Positions 36,878 to 44,502 of a stretch of 64,000 bases of DNA are shown here, piece after piece. The DNA lies in NCBI GenBank assembly GCA_934247125.1, contig CAKQIZ010000001.1, positions 1 through 64,000 on the forward strand, given 5' to 3'. The notes beneath the pieces were generated by a model, which did not search any database, was not told the DNA's origin, and saw only the letters and a list, made by a program, of their open reading frames with translations. The DNA is from an uncultured Clostridia bacterium. GTDB lineage: Bacteria > Bacillota > Clostridia > Peptostreptococcales > Anaerovoracaceae. Position numbers and translations under genes: made by a program. Within the stretch, counting starts at the first letter, position 1, and every line of letters begins with the position of its first letter.

Positions 36878-38224
36878 ATGCAGCTAGATCTGACAAAAGG
36901 TTCAGTCACAAAAGGCATGCTCATGTTTGCACTGCCTATGATATGCAGCAATCTGCTGCAGCAGCTTTACAATATCGTAGACACCCTCATAGTCGGACGC
37001 TTTATCGGGACAGGAGCTCTGGCAGCGGTAGGATCGGCATATACGCTGATGACATTCATCATATCCATCTTGCTCGGAATGTGCATGGGCAGCGGAGCGA
37101 TCTTTTCGATAAGATTCGGAGAAAAGCGCCTGGATCATCTGAGGGAGAACATATTCACTTCATTCGTGATGATCGCCTTTTTTTCTGCTGTGCTCAATAT
37201 ACTGTCATTTGTGATGATCGACCGGATAATGCATTTCATATCGGTGCCTGAAGAAGTATACGGTCTTATGCGTGAATATCTGCTGGTCGTTTTCTGCGGG
37301 ATATTCGCGAGCTTTCTGTACAATTTTTTTGCATCGCTGCTGAGGGCTGTGGGAAATTCGATGATGCCGCTGCTTTTTCTGGGTATTTCCGCAGTACTGA
37401 ACATCGTACTCGATCTGGCATTTGTGCTGGGATTTGATATGGGAGTCGGCGGAGCTGCCCTGGCAACGGTGATATCACAGTGGATCGCAGGTGCGGGGAT
37501 AATGCTCTATACTCTTGTAAAGTGCCCGGAGCTGAGACCGCAGAGAAAGGATATGAGGATCACGGCAGTAGGCCTGGGCGAGATCACAGGCGCTTCCGTA
37601 CTGACATGCCTGCAGCAGTCTGTGATGAATCTGGGCATACTGATGGTACAGGGACTTGTGAACAGCTTTGGAACTGCAGTGATGGCCGCTTTTGCCGCAG
37701 CCGTGAAGATAGACGCATTTGCATACATGCCTCTGCAGGATTTCGGGAATGCGTTTTCGACATTCACAGCGCAGAACTATGGTGCGCATGAAGAAGAAAG
37801 GATAAAAAAAGGTATACGCTCGGCACTTTGCAGCATGCTGATCTTTTCCGCGGTGATCTCGACGTGTGTACTTATTTTTGCAAAGCCGCTGCTGATGATA
37901 TTCATAAGCGGCAGCGAGACGGAGATACTGGCGATCGGAGTGACTTATCTGCATGTGGTGGGTGCGTTTTACTTCGGGATAGGCGGGCTGTTCATGCTGT
38001 ACGGTCTTTATCGTGCGCTCAACAGACCGGGAATGTCGCTGGTGCTGACAGTGATCTCCCTTGGAACCAGAGTCTGCCTGGCATACATGCTTTCAGCACT
38101 TCCGGCAGTCGGACTGATCGGTATCTGGTGGGCAGTCCCGATCGGCTGGATACTGGCAGATGCGACGGGAGTTATATATTACCTGAAGATAAAAAAATCA
38201 GTTCATAAGAAAACCTTTGTCTGA
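36878..38224 (+). CDS. MATE family efflux transporter
   Basis: Cation-coupled multidrug/metabolite exporter with 12 hydrophobic segments in two similar halves. Family marks: LPMICSNLLQQLYNIVDTLIVG in helix 1 region (about 18-39), ALAAVGSAY, and the second-half LQQSVMNLG and AFAAAVKIDAFAYMP. 448 residues. AGAGAAAG lies upstream. Its last 27 bases overlap the end of convergent niaR and there is no terminator between them. Substrate unknown. Confidence 0.92.
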   Translation: MQLDLTKGSVTKGMLMFALPMICSNLLQQLYNIVDTLIVGRFIGTGALAAVGSAYTLMTFIISILLGMCMGSGAIFSIRFGEKRLDHLRENIFTSFVMIAFFSAVLNILSFVMIDRIMHFISVPEEVYGLMREYLLVVFCGIFASFLYNFFASLLRAVGNSMMPLLFLGISAVLNIVLDLAFVLGFDMGVGGAALATVISQWIAGAGIMLYTLVKCPELRPQRKDMRITAVGLGEITGASVLTCLQQSVMNLGILMVQGLVNSFGTAVMAAFAAAVKIDAFAYMPLQDFGNAFSTFTAQNYGAHEEERIKKGIRSALCSMLIFSAVISTCVLIFAKPLLMIFISGSETEILAIGVTYLHVVGAFYFGIGGLFMLYGLYRALNRPGMSLVLTVISLGTRVCLAYMLSALPAVGLIGIWWAVPIGWILADATGVIYYLKIKKSVHKKTFV

Positions 38225-38755
38225 GAGAGCGGCTTTGATACGTTCGAAGCTCTGGCTGTCCCGGCAGCCTATGCTGTGCAGATGCACACCGCCCGTAAGA
38301 GTGCTTATTGGCGCTGAATTGTTTTCATGTTCGACTTTGTCTATAAAGACATCTACATCATATCTTGATGAAAGGTCGAGCTTTGCCGTGAGCTCGCCGT
38401 ATATGGCATGTTCGATACTGACGTCGATGACCGTTGCTCCGAAGTCGACGATCGTGTAAAGTTCGTCGCGCATCTCTTCAGCGGTATGTCTGCATGCGAT
38501 GATACCTGTGAATGGAAATGTGGTGTCATTTTCGGGCATATTCATTATATAGCCCTTCGGAGTTGCCAGGATATCGATTCCCGAAGCTCTGAGGATGGCT
38601 ACATCTCCGACGATTATCTGGCGACTGACTGACAGGCGGTTTGCGAAATAATTCGCAGTCACGGGCCCGGAAGCGCCCTCGAGCTCTTTCCTTATGACAT
38701 CTCTGCGTTTTGCAGCTGATATTTCTTTACTGTTGCCGTTTTTCTTTGTGGACAT
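38198..38755 (-). CDS. niaR: NiaR-type transcriptional repressor (HTH + 3H domain)
   Basis: Niacin-responsive repressor of NAD synthesis or niacin uptake genes (YrxA family). N-terminal winged helix (about 14-65, NRLSVSRQIIVGDVAILR), then the 3H domain whose three conserved histidines are seen in CRHTAEE, EHAIYGEL and GGVHLHS. 185 residues. AAGGAGGCGC precedes the start on the minus strand. It is divergent from the EIIC-like operon and tail-overlaps the MATE gene by 27 bases. No NAD biosynthesis gene is in the window, so its target here is not proven. Confidence 0.9.
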   Translation of the reverse strand: MSTKKNGNSKEISAAKRRDVIRKELEGASGPVTANYFANRLSVSRQIIVGDVAILRASGIDILATPKGYIMNMPENDTTFPFTGIIACRHTAEEMRDELYTIVDFGATVIDVSIEHAIYGELTAKLDLSSRYDVDVFIDKVEHENNSAPISTLTGGVHLHSIGCRDSQSFERIKAALSDKGFLMN

Positions 38756-38874
38756 CCATGCGCCTCCTTTTCAGCCGTCATCGGTGCACCTGCAGGCAAG
38801 TGCGTTTTTCTATGGAAACATAATAGCATAATATGGATTTTCAGGCAAACAGGAAATAAATATATACAATCATA

Positions 38875-38903
38875 TTGATAAGTGTATATACACCTGTTAA
38901 AAT
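38875..38903 (+). promoter_or_regulatory. Promoter with embedded palindromic operator for the EIIC-like operon
   Basis: TTGATA (38875-38880), 17-base spacer, TAAAAT (38898-38903). The perfect 12-base palindrome GTGTATATACAC (38882-38893) fills the spacer, where a bound repressor would block RNA polymerase. The divergent niaR gene is the obvious candidate regulator. Confidence 0.7.
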
Positions 38904-39001
38904 CATATGGCAGGTTAAATCTGATGAAAAGAAGAAAGGAGTGTACCGTATCCGCGCATGAATGCGGCATTTGCATGCGGCTGCGGCACGGTGCAGAAGA
39001 C

Positions 39002-40084
39002 ATGGAAGGAAAAGATACAACAGTCAAAAAGGAAAGTTTTTTTAAACGCAAGGATATCGAGATCTCGGTAAAACGCTATCTGCAGGACGCGCTGTCTGCT
39101 ATGGCGCTGGGGCTGTTCGGCTCGCTGCTGATAGGTGTTATCTTCGATACTATAGGTGTGCAGACGGCAAATCTGTTCGGAGACAACGTGATATCTGCGT
39201 TTTGCGTAGAGGTCGGAGCACAGGCGAAGACTTATATGGGTGCGGCCATCGGCGTGGCTGTGGCATGGAGCCTCAAGAGTCCGCCGCTCGTACTGTTTAC
39301 GAGTGTCGTGACAGGAATGATGGGCGCCAGCATGACAGGCTTCGGCATAGAAGTGGCAGGAGGTCCTGCGGGAGCGTTCCTGGCAGTTGCGGTAGGCGCT
39401 GAATTCGGAAAGATGGTTTCAAAGGAAACAAAAGTTGACATACTGGTGACTCCTGCGGTAACATTGATATCGGGAGCGATAGTTGCCAAACTGGTGGGAC
39501 CGGCTATAGGCTGGTGCATGCTGAGACTGGGAGATCTGATCATGACAGCGACAGAATGGCAGCCGTTCGTTTTCGGAATAGTTATATCGGTAATAGTAGG
39601 ACTTGTACTGACCGCACCTATTTCAAGTGCGGCACTGTGTATCATGCTGGATCTCAGCGGTCTGGCGGCAGGTGCGGCGACGGTAGGATGCTGTGCTCAG
39701 ATGGTAGGCTTTGCAGTTGCCAGCTATAAGGAAAACGGTGTGGGAGGTCTGGTGGCACAGGGACTTGGAACGTCCATGCTGCAGGTTTCCAATATCATAA
39801 AGAATCCGTGGATCCTGCTTCCGGCAACGCTGTCGGGAGCAATAATAGGACCGATCTCGACGTGCGTGTTCAAGATGACGAACATTCCTGTAGGCGCAGG
39901 AATGGGGACGTCGGGGCTCGTAGGACAGATCGGGACGTTCAATTCGATGGGATTCTCATTCGACACACTGTGGAAGGTGCTGCTGCTCCAGATCGTGCTG
40001 CCGGCAGTGCTAACGATCATCATAGACAAGTTCATGCGAAAGACCGGTAAGATCAAAGATGGAGATTACAAACTGGAGTTATGA
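39002..40084 (+). CDS. PTS EIIC-like (PF13303/PfoR-type) membrane protein
   Basis: Integral membrane protein of the PTS_EIIC_2 family, related to PfoR of Clostridium perfringens. About 8-10 hydrophobic segments, rich in Gly/Ala (SAMALGLFGSLLIG, GPAGAFLAVAVGAEFGK, GTSGLVGQIGTFNSMG); no EIIA or EIIB domain is present or adjacent, so phosphotransfer-driven transport is unlikely. The start at ATG 39002 fits the family N-terminus; the frame is open upstream, and ATG 38924 just after the promoter is an alternative adding a Cys-rich 26-residue extension. Followed one base later by fmdE-like gene. Ligand unknown; NiaR nearby makes a pyridine-type compound thinkable but unproven. Confidence 0.8.
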   Translation: MEGKDTTVKKESFFKRKDIEISVKRYLQDALSAMALGLFGSLLIGVIFDTIGVQTANLFGDNVISAFCVEVGAQAKTYMGAAIGVAVAWSLKSPPLVLFTSVVTGMMGASMTGFGIEVAGGPAGAFLAVAVGAEFGKMVSKETKVDILVTPAVTLISGAIVAKLVGPAIGWCMLRLGDLIMTATEWQPFVFGIVISVIVGLVLTAPISSAALCIMLDLSGLAAGAATVGCCAQMVGFAVASYKENGVGGLVAQGLGTSMLQVSNIIKNPWILLPATLSGAIIGPISTCVFKMTNIPVGAGMGTSGLVGQIGTFNSMGFSFDTLWKVLLLQIVLPAVLTIIIDKFMRKTGKIKDGDYKLEL

Positions 40085-40085
40085 T

Positions 40086-40619
40086 ATGAACAGGCAAATC
40101 TGGGAAAAGGCAGTTGATTTTCACGGACATACGTGCGGAGGGCTCGCTCTGGGAGTGAGAGCCGCGATGGAGGCGCAGAAGCGATTCGGCAGGGAACGCT
40201 GCGGTGATGAAGAGATCGTATGCATCACGGAGAACGATGCATGCGGGGTAGACGGCATACAGTCGGTACTCGGGTGTACGCTGGGAAAAGGCAATCTCAT
40301 CTATTACGGCACGGGCAAATTCGCATTCAATTTCTTTGACAGGAGCACGGGAGACAGCTTCAGGCTCATGGCAAAGGACAAGAAGGAAGGTCTGCACGGC
40401 AGCGAATACATAGAATACGTGCTGACGGCACCTCTGGAAGAAGTCTTCGATACAGGAAAGCCAAGGGTCGCACTCCCGGAAAAAGCCAGATCTCTGAGAT
40501 CTGTCAAGTGCAGCATATGCGGAGAAGCGGCGGCTGAGACGAAGATGCGTGTGCATGACGGCAAGCCTGTATGCATAGAATGTTTCAGCAGTTATGACAG
40601 AGGATGGAAACATCTGTAG
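40086..40619 (+). CDS. FmdE family protein with C-terminal zinc ribbon
   Basis: Resembles subunit E of formylmethanofuran dehydrogenase, here as a stand-alone bacterial protein. N-terminal FmdE domain with DFHGHTCGGLALG (about 12-24) and ENDACGVDGIQ; C-terminal zinc finger with CSIC...CIEC (about 146-170). About 177 residues. ATG 40086 is chosen because GGAG at 40076-40079 gives good spacing and it starts right after the upstream stop. The biochemical role of bacterial FmdE proteins is unknown; they often occur near molybdenum or redox enzymes, none of which is seen here. Directly followed by the DUF3842 gene. Confidence 0.85.
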   Translation: MNRQIWEKAVDFHGHTCGGLALGVRAAMEAQKRFGRERCGDEEIVCITENDACGVDGIQSVLGCTLGKGNLIYYGTGKFAFNFFDRSTGDSFRLMAKDKKEGLHGSEYIEYVLTAPLEEVFDTGKPRVALPEKARSLRSVKCSICGEAAAETKMRVHDGKPVCIECFSSYDRGWKHL

Positions 40620-40631
40620 ATGGAGGAGATC

Positions 40632-41051
40632 ATGAGAGTAGCAGTCGTAGACGGACAGGGCGGAGGAATAGGCAGGGCCATCGTTGAGAAGGTCAAGAAA
40701 GCTTTTCCGGAGCTCGAGGTCGTAGCGCTCGGCACTAATTCAGTAGCTACCGGGCAGATGCTCAAGGCAGGTGCAGATGACGGTGCAACGGGCGAGAATG
40801 CCATAATACATAATATGCAGCATGTCGACATCGTCATGGGCGTGGTAGGAATAATAAATGCTAATTCGATGATGGGAGAGATGTCTCCGGCGATGTCGTC
40901 AGCGATAGGCGGAAGCCATACGTACAAGATACTGCTTCCGATAAACCGTTGTCACATACATATTGTCAGCGTAGAGGAGCTGTCCGTGAGCGGACATGTC
41001 GACAATGCCGTGAAAGCGCTCGGTCATTTTCTGAGAACAAAGTCGTTTTAG
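40632..41051 (+). CDS. DUF3842 family protein
   Basis: Small protein (139 residues) starting MRVAVVDGQGGGIGRAIVEK, a Gly-rich loop after the first strand as in dinucleotide-binding folds. Further conserved-looking stretches are LGTNSVATGQMLKAGAD and a C-terminal INRCHIHIVS. ATG 40632 has GGAGG directly upstream; ATG 40620 overlaps that site and is less likely. Last gene of the EIIC-like/FmdE operon. No function is known; a nucleotide-binding sensor or accessory subunit is possible. Confidence 0.8.
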   Translation: MRVAVVDGQGGGIGRAIVEKVKKAFPELEVVALGTNSVATGQMLKAGADDGATGENAIIHNMQHVDIVMGVVGIINANSMMGEMSPAMSSAIGGSHTYKILLPINRCHIHIVSVEELSVSGHVDNAVKALGHFLRTKSF

Positions 41052-41080
41052 GGTTTAAGGATATGTAAATGCCGGCATAA

Positions 41081-41099
41081 CACCGGCCGAACGCCGGTG
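41081..41099. other. GC-rich hairpin in the 3' region of the DUF3842 operon
   Basis: CACCGGC (41081-41087) and GCCGGTG (41093-41099) pair around CGAAC. No T-run follows; the real terminator is at 41175. Confidence 0.5.
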
Positions 41100-41174
41100 A
41101 GCCATCAGGTACGGACGTGCGTATAGCACGCGGGCATAGATATGAGAATATAAAAGCGATATAAAGGTCAAATC

Positions 41175-41210
41175 AAAAACAGCGATATCAAAACGATCAT
41201 CGCTGTTTTT
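41175..41210. terminator. Bidirectional terminator between the DUF3842 operon and proA
   Basis: AAAAACAGCGAT (41175-41186) and ATCGCTGTTTTT (41199-41210) are perfectly complementary, with A-run and T-run on the two sides. Confidence 0.88.
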
Positions 41211-41243
41211 GTGATGGTGCGCCATGCGGCGCTTCGTTAAAAG

Positions 41244-41272
41244 ACAGCCCCGCATATGTGCGCGAGGGCTGT
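41244..41272 (-). terminator. Terminator of proA on the minus strand
   Basis: Read on the minus strand, ACAGCCC and GGGCTGT (41272-41266 and 41250-41244) pair and are followed by CTTTT, 18 bases after the proA stop. Confidence 0.65.
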
Positions 41273-41289
41273 TTTGCCGTAGGTTACAT

Positions 41290-42567
41290 TTATATCAGAT
41301 CTCTGAATTTGAATGTCGATTTGCCGCTGGCATAGTCTGCAACGATCTGGCCGTTGCCGGCGAGCCGGTATTTGTATGTCACGAGACCGTCCAGACCTAC
41401 AGGACCTCGGGCGTGTATCTTGCCGGTGCTGATGCCGACTTCGGCTCCGAAGCCGTATCTGAATCCGTCAGCGAATCTCGTGGAGCAGTTGAGGTATACT
41501 CCTGCGGAGTCGACGAGCGACATGAATTTTTCGGCTGAATCCTTGTCTTCGGTTATGATGCAGTCGGTGTGATGCGAGCCGTACTTATTTATATGCTCGA
41601 TCGCTTCGTCGATATCGTTTACGATCTTGACCGTGAGTATGTAGTCGAGGTATTCCGTCTCGTAGTCCTCATCAGTCGCAGGTTCGCACTGTATCAGACC
41701 CATCGAGGCCGCGTCGCAGCGGTACTTGATCCTGCTGCCGGATGCATCTGCGAGCAGCGGTATCAGCACATCCGCGATATCCTTGTGTACCAGCAGTGTT
41801 TCTGCCGCATTGCATGCAGCTACATACTGAGTCTTGGAGTCTATGATGATCGGGATCGCCTTTTCGATGCTTGCTGCGCCGTCGACGTACACGTGGCATA
41901 TGCCGTCAGCGTGACCCATCACAGGGATCTTTGAATTTTCCATTATATACTGAACGAACTGGTTCGAGCCTCTCGGGATGAGCAGGTCGACATAGTCATG
42001 GCATTTGAGCAGCTCGCCGATCTCGGCTCTGTCCTCGATGAGGACTGCAAAATGCTCAGGAAGTCCTGCCCTGATGCATGCGTCATAGATCACATCGAAG
42101 AGCGCTCTGTTCGTGTGCTTAGCTTCGCTGCCTCCCTTGAGGATGATGCAGTTGCCGCTCTTTATACAGAGCGATGCGATCTGTACCAGCGCATCAGGTC
42201 TCGATTCGAAGATGACGCCGATCACGCCGATAGGGCATGTCACTTTTGTCAGCACGAGATCATCGTCCAGCTCGCGTTTCAGCAGCTCTTTGAAAAGAGG
42301 ATCCTCCAGGTCGATAAGGTCATATATGCCTGTCACGCACGTGGAAAGCTTGTGGTCGTCGAACTTCAGCCTGTTTACGATCGGGTCGGCAAGTGAGCTT
42401 TCCTTTGCAGCTGCGAGGTCTCTCTCATTTGCTTTGAAAATCTCGGCCTTGTTTGCCGTCAGCGCCTTTGCGACCGCCTCCAGAGCGCTGTTTCTCGTAT
42501 CTTCGCTGAGCGATGCCATCGTAAAACTGTCACCTTTTACTTGTTTGATACTGTCGATAAAATCCAT
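41290..42567 (-). CDS. proA: Glutamate-5-semialdehyde dehydrogenase (gamma-glutamyl phosphate reductase)
   Basis: Second step of proline synthesis: reduces gamma-glutamyl phosphate with NADPH. Aldehyde-dehydrogenase fold; IGVIFESRPDALVQIA and LKGGSEA in the cofactor part, catalytic cysteine in AACNAAETLLVH (about residue 255), and FGAEVGISTGKIHARGPVG near the C-terminus. 425 residues. It lies 2 kb from proB-proC and on the other strand, so the proline genes are not one operon. 13 bases after the exonuclease gene upstream, with which it may be co-transcribed. Confidence 0.95.
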   Translation of the reverse strand: MDFIDSIKQVKGDSFTMASLSEDTRNSALEAVAKALTANKAEIFKANERDLAAAKESSLADPIVNRLKFDDHKLSTCVTGIYDLIDLEDPLFKELLKRELDDDLVLTKVTCPIGVIGVIFESRPDALVQIASLCIKSGNCIILKGGSEAKHTNRALFDVIYDACIRAGLPEHFAVLIEDRAEIGELLKCHDYVDLLIPRGSNQFVQYIMENSKIPVMGHADGICHVYVDGAASIEKAIPIIIDSKTQYVAACNAAETLLVHKDIADVLIPLLADASGSRIKYRCDAASMGLIQCEPATDEDYETEYLDYILTVKIVNDIDEAIEHINKYGSHHTDCIITEDKDSAEKFMSLVDSAGVYLNCSTRFADGFRYGFGAEVGISTGKIHARGPVGLDGLVTYKYRLAGNGQIVADYASGKSTFKFRDLI

Positions 42568-42580
42568 GTGATTTTTCCTT

Positions 42581-43561
42581 TCATAAATTCCTGATAAACG
42601 ATTTGATAAAATCTCTGATAAACTGGTTTATTTCCATATGGTTTTTCCTGTCGTGATCCTCCAGCACGATAAATCCGCTGCTGTATGAAGGATAGATCGC
42701 GAAATCCTCGCGAGGCAGCCCGGCGGCGTCCAGATCCGCGATAACGAGTCCGGAATCCCGGATGACCGGAAATTTTATATGAAAATCCGACTCCCTGCGG
42801 CTGAACCTGATCTCAGCAGGATAATCCCCGAAGCAGAAACCCGTGTAGTCGAACGGCGCAGTGCGCTGACTGCCACTCACTGCCATGATGGATCCCGAGA
42901 ACCCGATCTTTTCCACATTCAGTCCGCATACCGGGAAACCAAGATGGAACATGGCCTTGTGAAAATCCGTCTTGCTCACGACTTTGAGGAGTCTGGCAAG
43001 CTGCAGCACGTCATCGCTGTTGTGCAACAGGATCTTCCTGCAAAGCTCAGGATCGCCGGTCTTCTCATAGCTGTCATAAAGCTCAACGCTTTCGGCTCCC
43101 GAGATCTCGTCGACCCTGTTCTGCCACAGTCCCATGTAGTTTTCCACGGTCTTCTGTTTGAGGTTGGGAACGAATTTTTTGATCGGAGAGTGGCCGTTGA
43201 CGACGAGATAAAGATCCAGATCGTACGGCGTGCAGCTCCCTGTGGAAAACCGCTGCAGCCTCTTATTGATGAACGGCATGTCGAAATGCCTGCCGTTGTA
43301 CGTTATCACCATGTCGAGTCCTGAGACTTCTTCTGCAAAGCTCTCAAGCGCCTGTTTCTCCTCACTGCGGTTTTCTGCAAAATACTGGTGCATCGTCATT
43401 GTCTGCAGGTCGAGCAGTCCGCCTAGTATGAACTTGTTGCGGGCAGGGTTCAGTCCTGTCGTTTCTATGTCGAGGACTCCGATCCGCATGCCGCTGAAGT
43501 AAAAATCCAGCAGGCTGCTGGTGTAGAGGGGTCCCTCGTACTTCATAGTCAAATGTTTCAT
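42581..43561 (-). CDS. RNase H-like 3'-5' exonuclease family protein (YprB-like)
   Basis: Predicted DEDD-type exonuclease (ribonuclease H-like superfamily, PF13482). Exonuclease I DIETTGL, II YNGRHFDMPFI and III-like HNSDDV motifs supply the acidic metal ligands. B. subtilis YprB is the nearest known type; substrate unknown. The start ATG at 43561 lies 7 bases after TATAAT on the minus strand and has no ribosome site; the frame stays open upstream into the promoter, so the longer form is unlikely. About 326 residues. Followed by proA 13 bases on. Confidence 0.82.
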   Translation of the reverse strand: MKHLTMKYEGPLYTSSLLDFYFSGMRIGVLDIETTGLNPARNKFILGGLLDLQTMTMHQYFAENRSEEKQALESFAEEVSGLDMVITYNGRHFDMPFINKRLQRFSTGSCTPYDLDLYLVVNGHSPIKKFVPNLKQKTVENYMGLWQNRVDEISGAESVELYDSYEKTGDPELCRKILLHNSDDVLQLARLLKVVSKTDFHKAMFHLGFPVCGLNVEKIGFSGSIMAVSGSQRTAPFDYTGFCFGDYPAEIRFSRRESDFHIKFPVIRDSGLVIADLDAAGLPREDFAIYPSYSSGFIVLEDHDRKNHMEINQFIRDFIKSFIRNL

Positions 43562-43568
43562 ACTGACT

Positions 43569-43574
43569 ATTATA
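43569..43574 (-). promoter_or_regulatory. -10 box of the exonuclease-proA transcript
   Basis: TATAAT on the minus strand, 7 bases before ATG 43561. The -35 region is weak (TTTATT). Implies a leaderless or nearly leaderless mRNA. Confidence 0.55.
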
Positions 43575-43649
43575 ACAAGAGCGTGTGTTAAAATAAAGAA
43601 AAAATGCATAAGCGGATTTCAATGCTTTTTCGATCTTTGATATATAAAT

Positions 43650-43736
43650 ACAAAAACAAAAGAGACTGGGTTAGTCTCTTTTGTTAAAAGGGGTATTGGG
43701 ATTAGAGATTAATGAGGCTATCAGGGGGATAACCTC
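43650..43736 (-). ncRNA. Probable small regulatory RNA, about 87 nt
   Basis: Read on the minus strand from the predicted start at 43736: a 5' hairpin GAGGTTATC/GATAGCCTC with loop CCCCT (one internal mismatch), an unpaired stretch with CCCAATACCCC, then the perfect 13-base stem AACAAAAGAGACT/AGTCTCTTTTGTT (43685-43655) and a T-rich tail. Its own promoter lies at 43743-43771. No reading frame with a start codon fits inside. C-rich loops are typical of RNAs that bind ribosome sites of mRNAs (RsaE/RoxS style), so a post-transcriptional regulator is plausible; no known family was recognised. Confidence 0.75.
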
Positions 43737-43742
43737 AGCTAA

Positions 43743-43771
43743 ATTATAAGTTACTTAATGAAAAAATGCAA
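43743..43771 (-). promoter_or_regulatory. Sigma-A promoter of the small RNA
   Basis: On the minus strand TTGCAT (43771-43766), 17-base spacer, TATAAT (43748-43743). Expected start point about 43736, exactly the first base of the 5' hairpin. No protein gene follows in that direction before the terminator. Confidence 0.78.
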
Positions 43772-43932
43772 GTAAAAGTCGAAAAAAATTCAAGAATACT
43801 GCTTCATGATGTTTTTTGTTTGTAAATGTCGAGTGAAACAGATATAAAATACGGGATCTCGACTATATAATTTAACTGTCAGAGGGGAAACCCATGCAGC
43901 AGATTATTGTAATAAATTATGGAGGAATGAAA

Positions 43933-44193
43933 ATGGAAGTTTTGAAAGTATCAGCTAGGTCAAATCCTAATTCAGTAGCAGGTGCATTAGCTGGAGTTTT
44001 AAGGGAAAAAGGAGGAGCAGAGATACAGGCGATAGGTGCAGGAGCATTGAATCAGGCCGTGAAAGCGATAGCGATCGCAAGAGGGTTCGTCGCCCCCGGA
44101 GGTATCGATCTAGTTTCAGTGCCGGCATTTACTGATATAGAGATCGAGGGAGAAGAGCGGACTGCGATAAAACTGATCGTAGAGCCGAGATAA
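43933..44193 (+). CDS. spoVS: Stage V sporulation protein S
   Basis: Small AlbA-like nucleic-acid-binding protein needed for spore coat and septation control. Almost every stretch fits the family: MEVLKVSA, NSVAGALAGVLRE, GAGALNQAVKAIAIARGFVAP and the end ERTAIKLIVEPR. 86 residues, the standard size, with start ATG 43933 behind GGAGG at 43921-43925; an ATG at 43894 in frame is too far upstream for the family. A TATAAT lies at 43866-43871. Monocistronic. Confidence 0.97.
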   Translation: MEVLKVSARSNPNSVAGALAGVLREKGGAEIQAIGAGALNQAVKAIAIARGFVAPGGIDLVSVPAFTDIEIEGEERTAIKLIVEPR

Positions 44194-44276
44194 CAGACGG
44201 CAGAATTTCGAACTTAGAAACAAATCAGAAAACAGAAGAAAGCGCAGGGAGCTTTTCCTGTGTGGAGACTGATAGC

Positions 44277-44310
44277 AAGGCCCGTTCCGTGAATGGATGC
44301 GGGCTTTTTT
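44277..44310 (+). terminator. Terminator of spoVS
   Basis: GCCCG (44280-44284) pairs with CGGGC (44300-44304), with an inner TCC/GGA pair, followed by six T. The rest of the 309-base gap up to proB contains only the proB promoter; short frames there lack ribosome sites. Confidence 0.75.
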
Positions 44311-44428
44311 GTATTATTCGGGGGATCATTTTACATCCGGAACAGGCGCTGGATCGACATGCAGGTATATCAGGACACTGTCGTGAGCGCGGCTGCATGG
44401 ATGTATATGCATCCGGCACGCCGACCCC

Positions 44429-44457
44429 TTTACCTTTTACGGCTATTGTTGTATAAT
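44429..44457 (+). promoter_or_regulatory. Sigma-A promoter of proB-proC-nudF
   Basis: TTTACC (44429-44434), 17-base spacer, TATAAT (44452-44457), 45 bases before the proB ATG. Confidence 0.7.
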
Positions 44458-44502
44458 TTTCAAGTCGGCAGAGCTTAACGCCGGCAGGAGGCGGAAGAAA
44501 AA

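Noticed and set aside
38882-39001. GTG start at 38882 extending the EIIC-like protein
   Set aside because: That GTG is part of the operator palindrome and lies upstream of the -10 box, so it cannot be in the mRNA.
44262-44478. Small genes between spoVS and proB
   Set aside because: Frames start inside or next to the spoVS terminator, have no ribosome site and no recognisable protein features.
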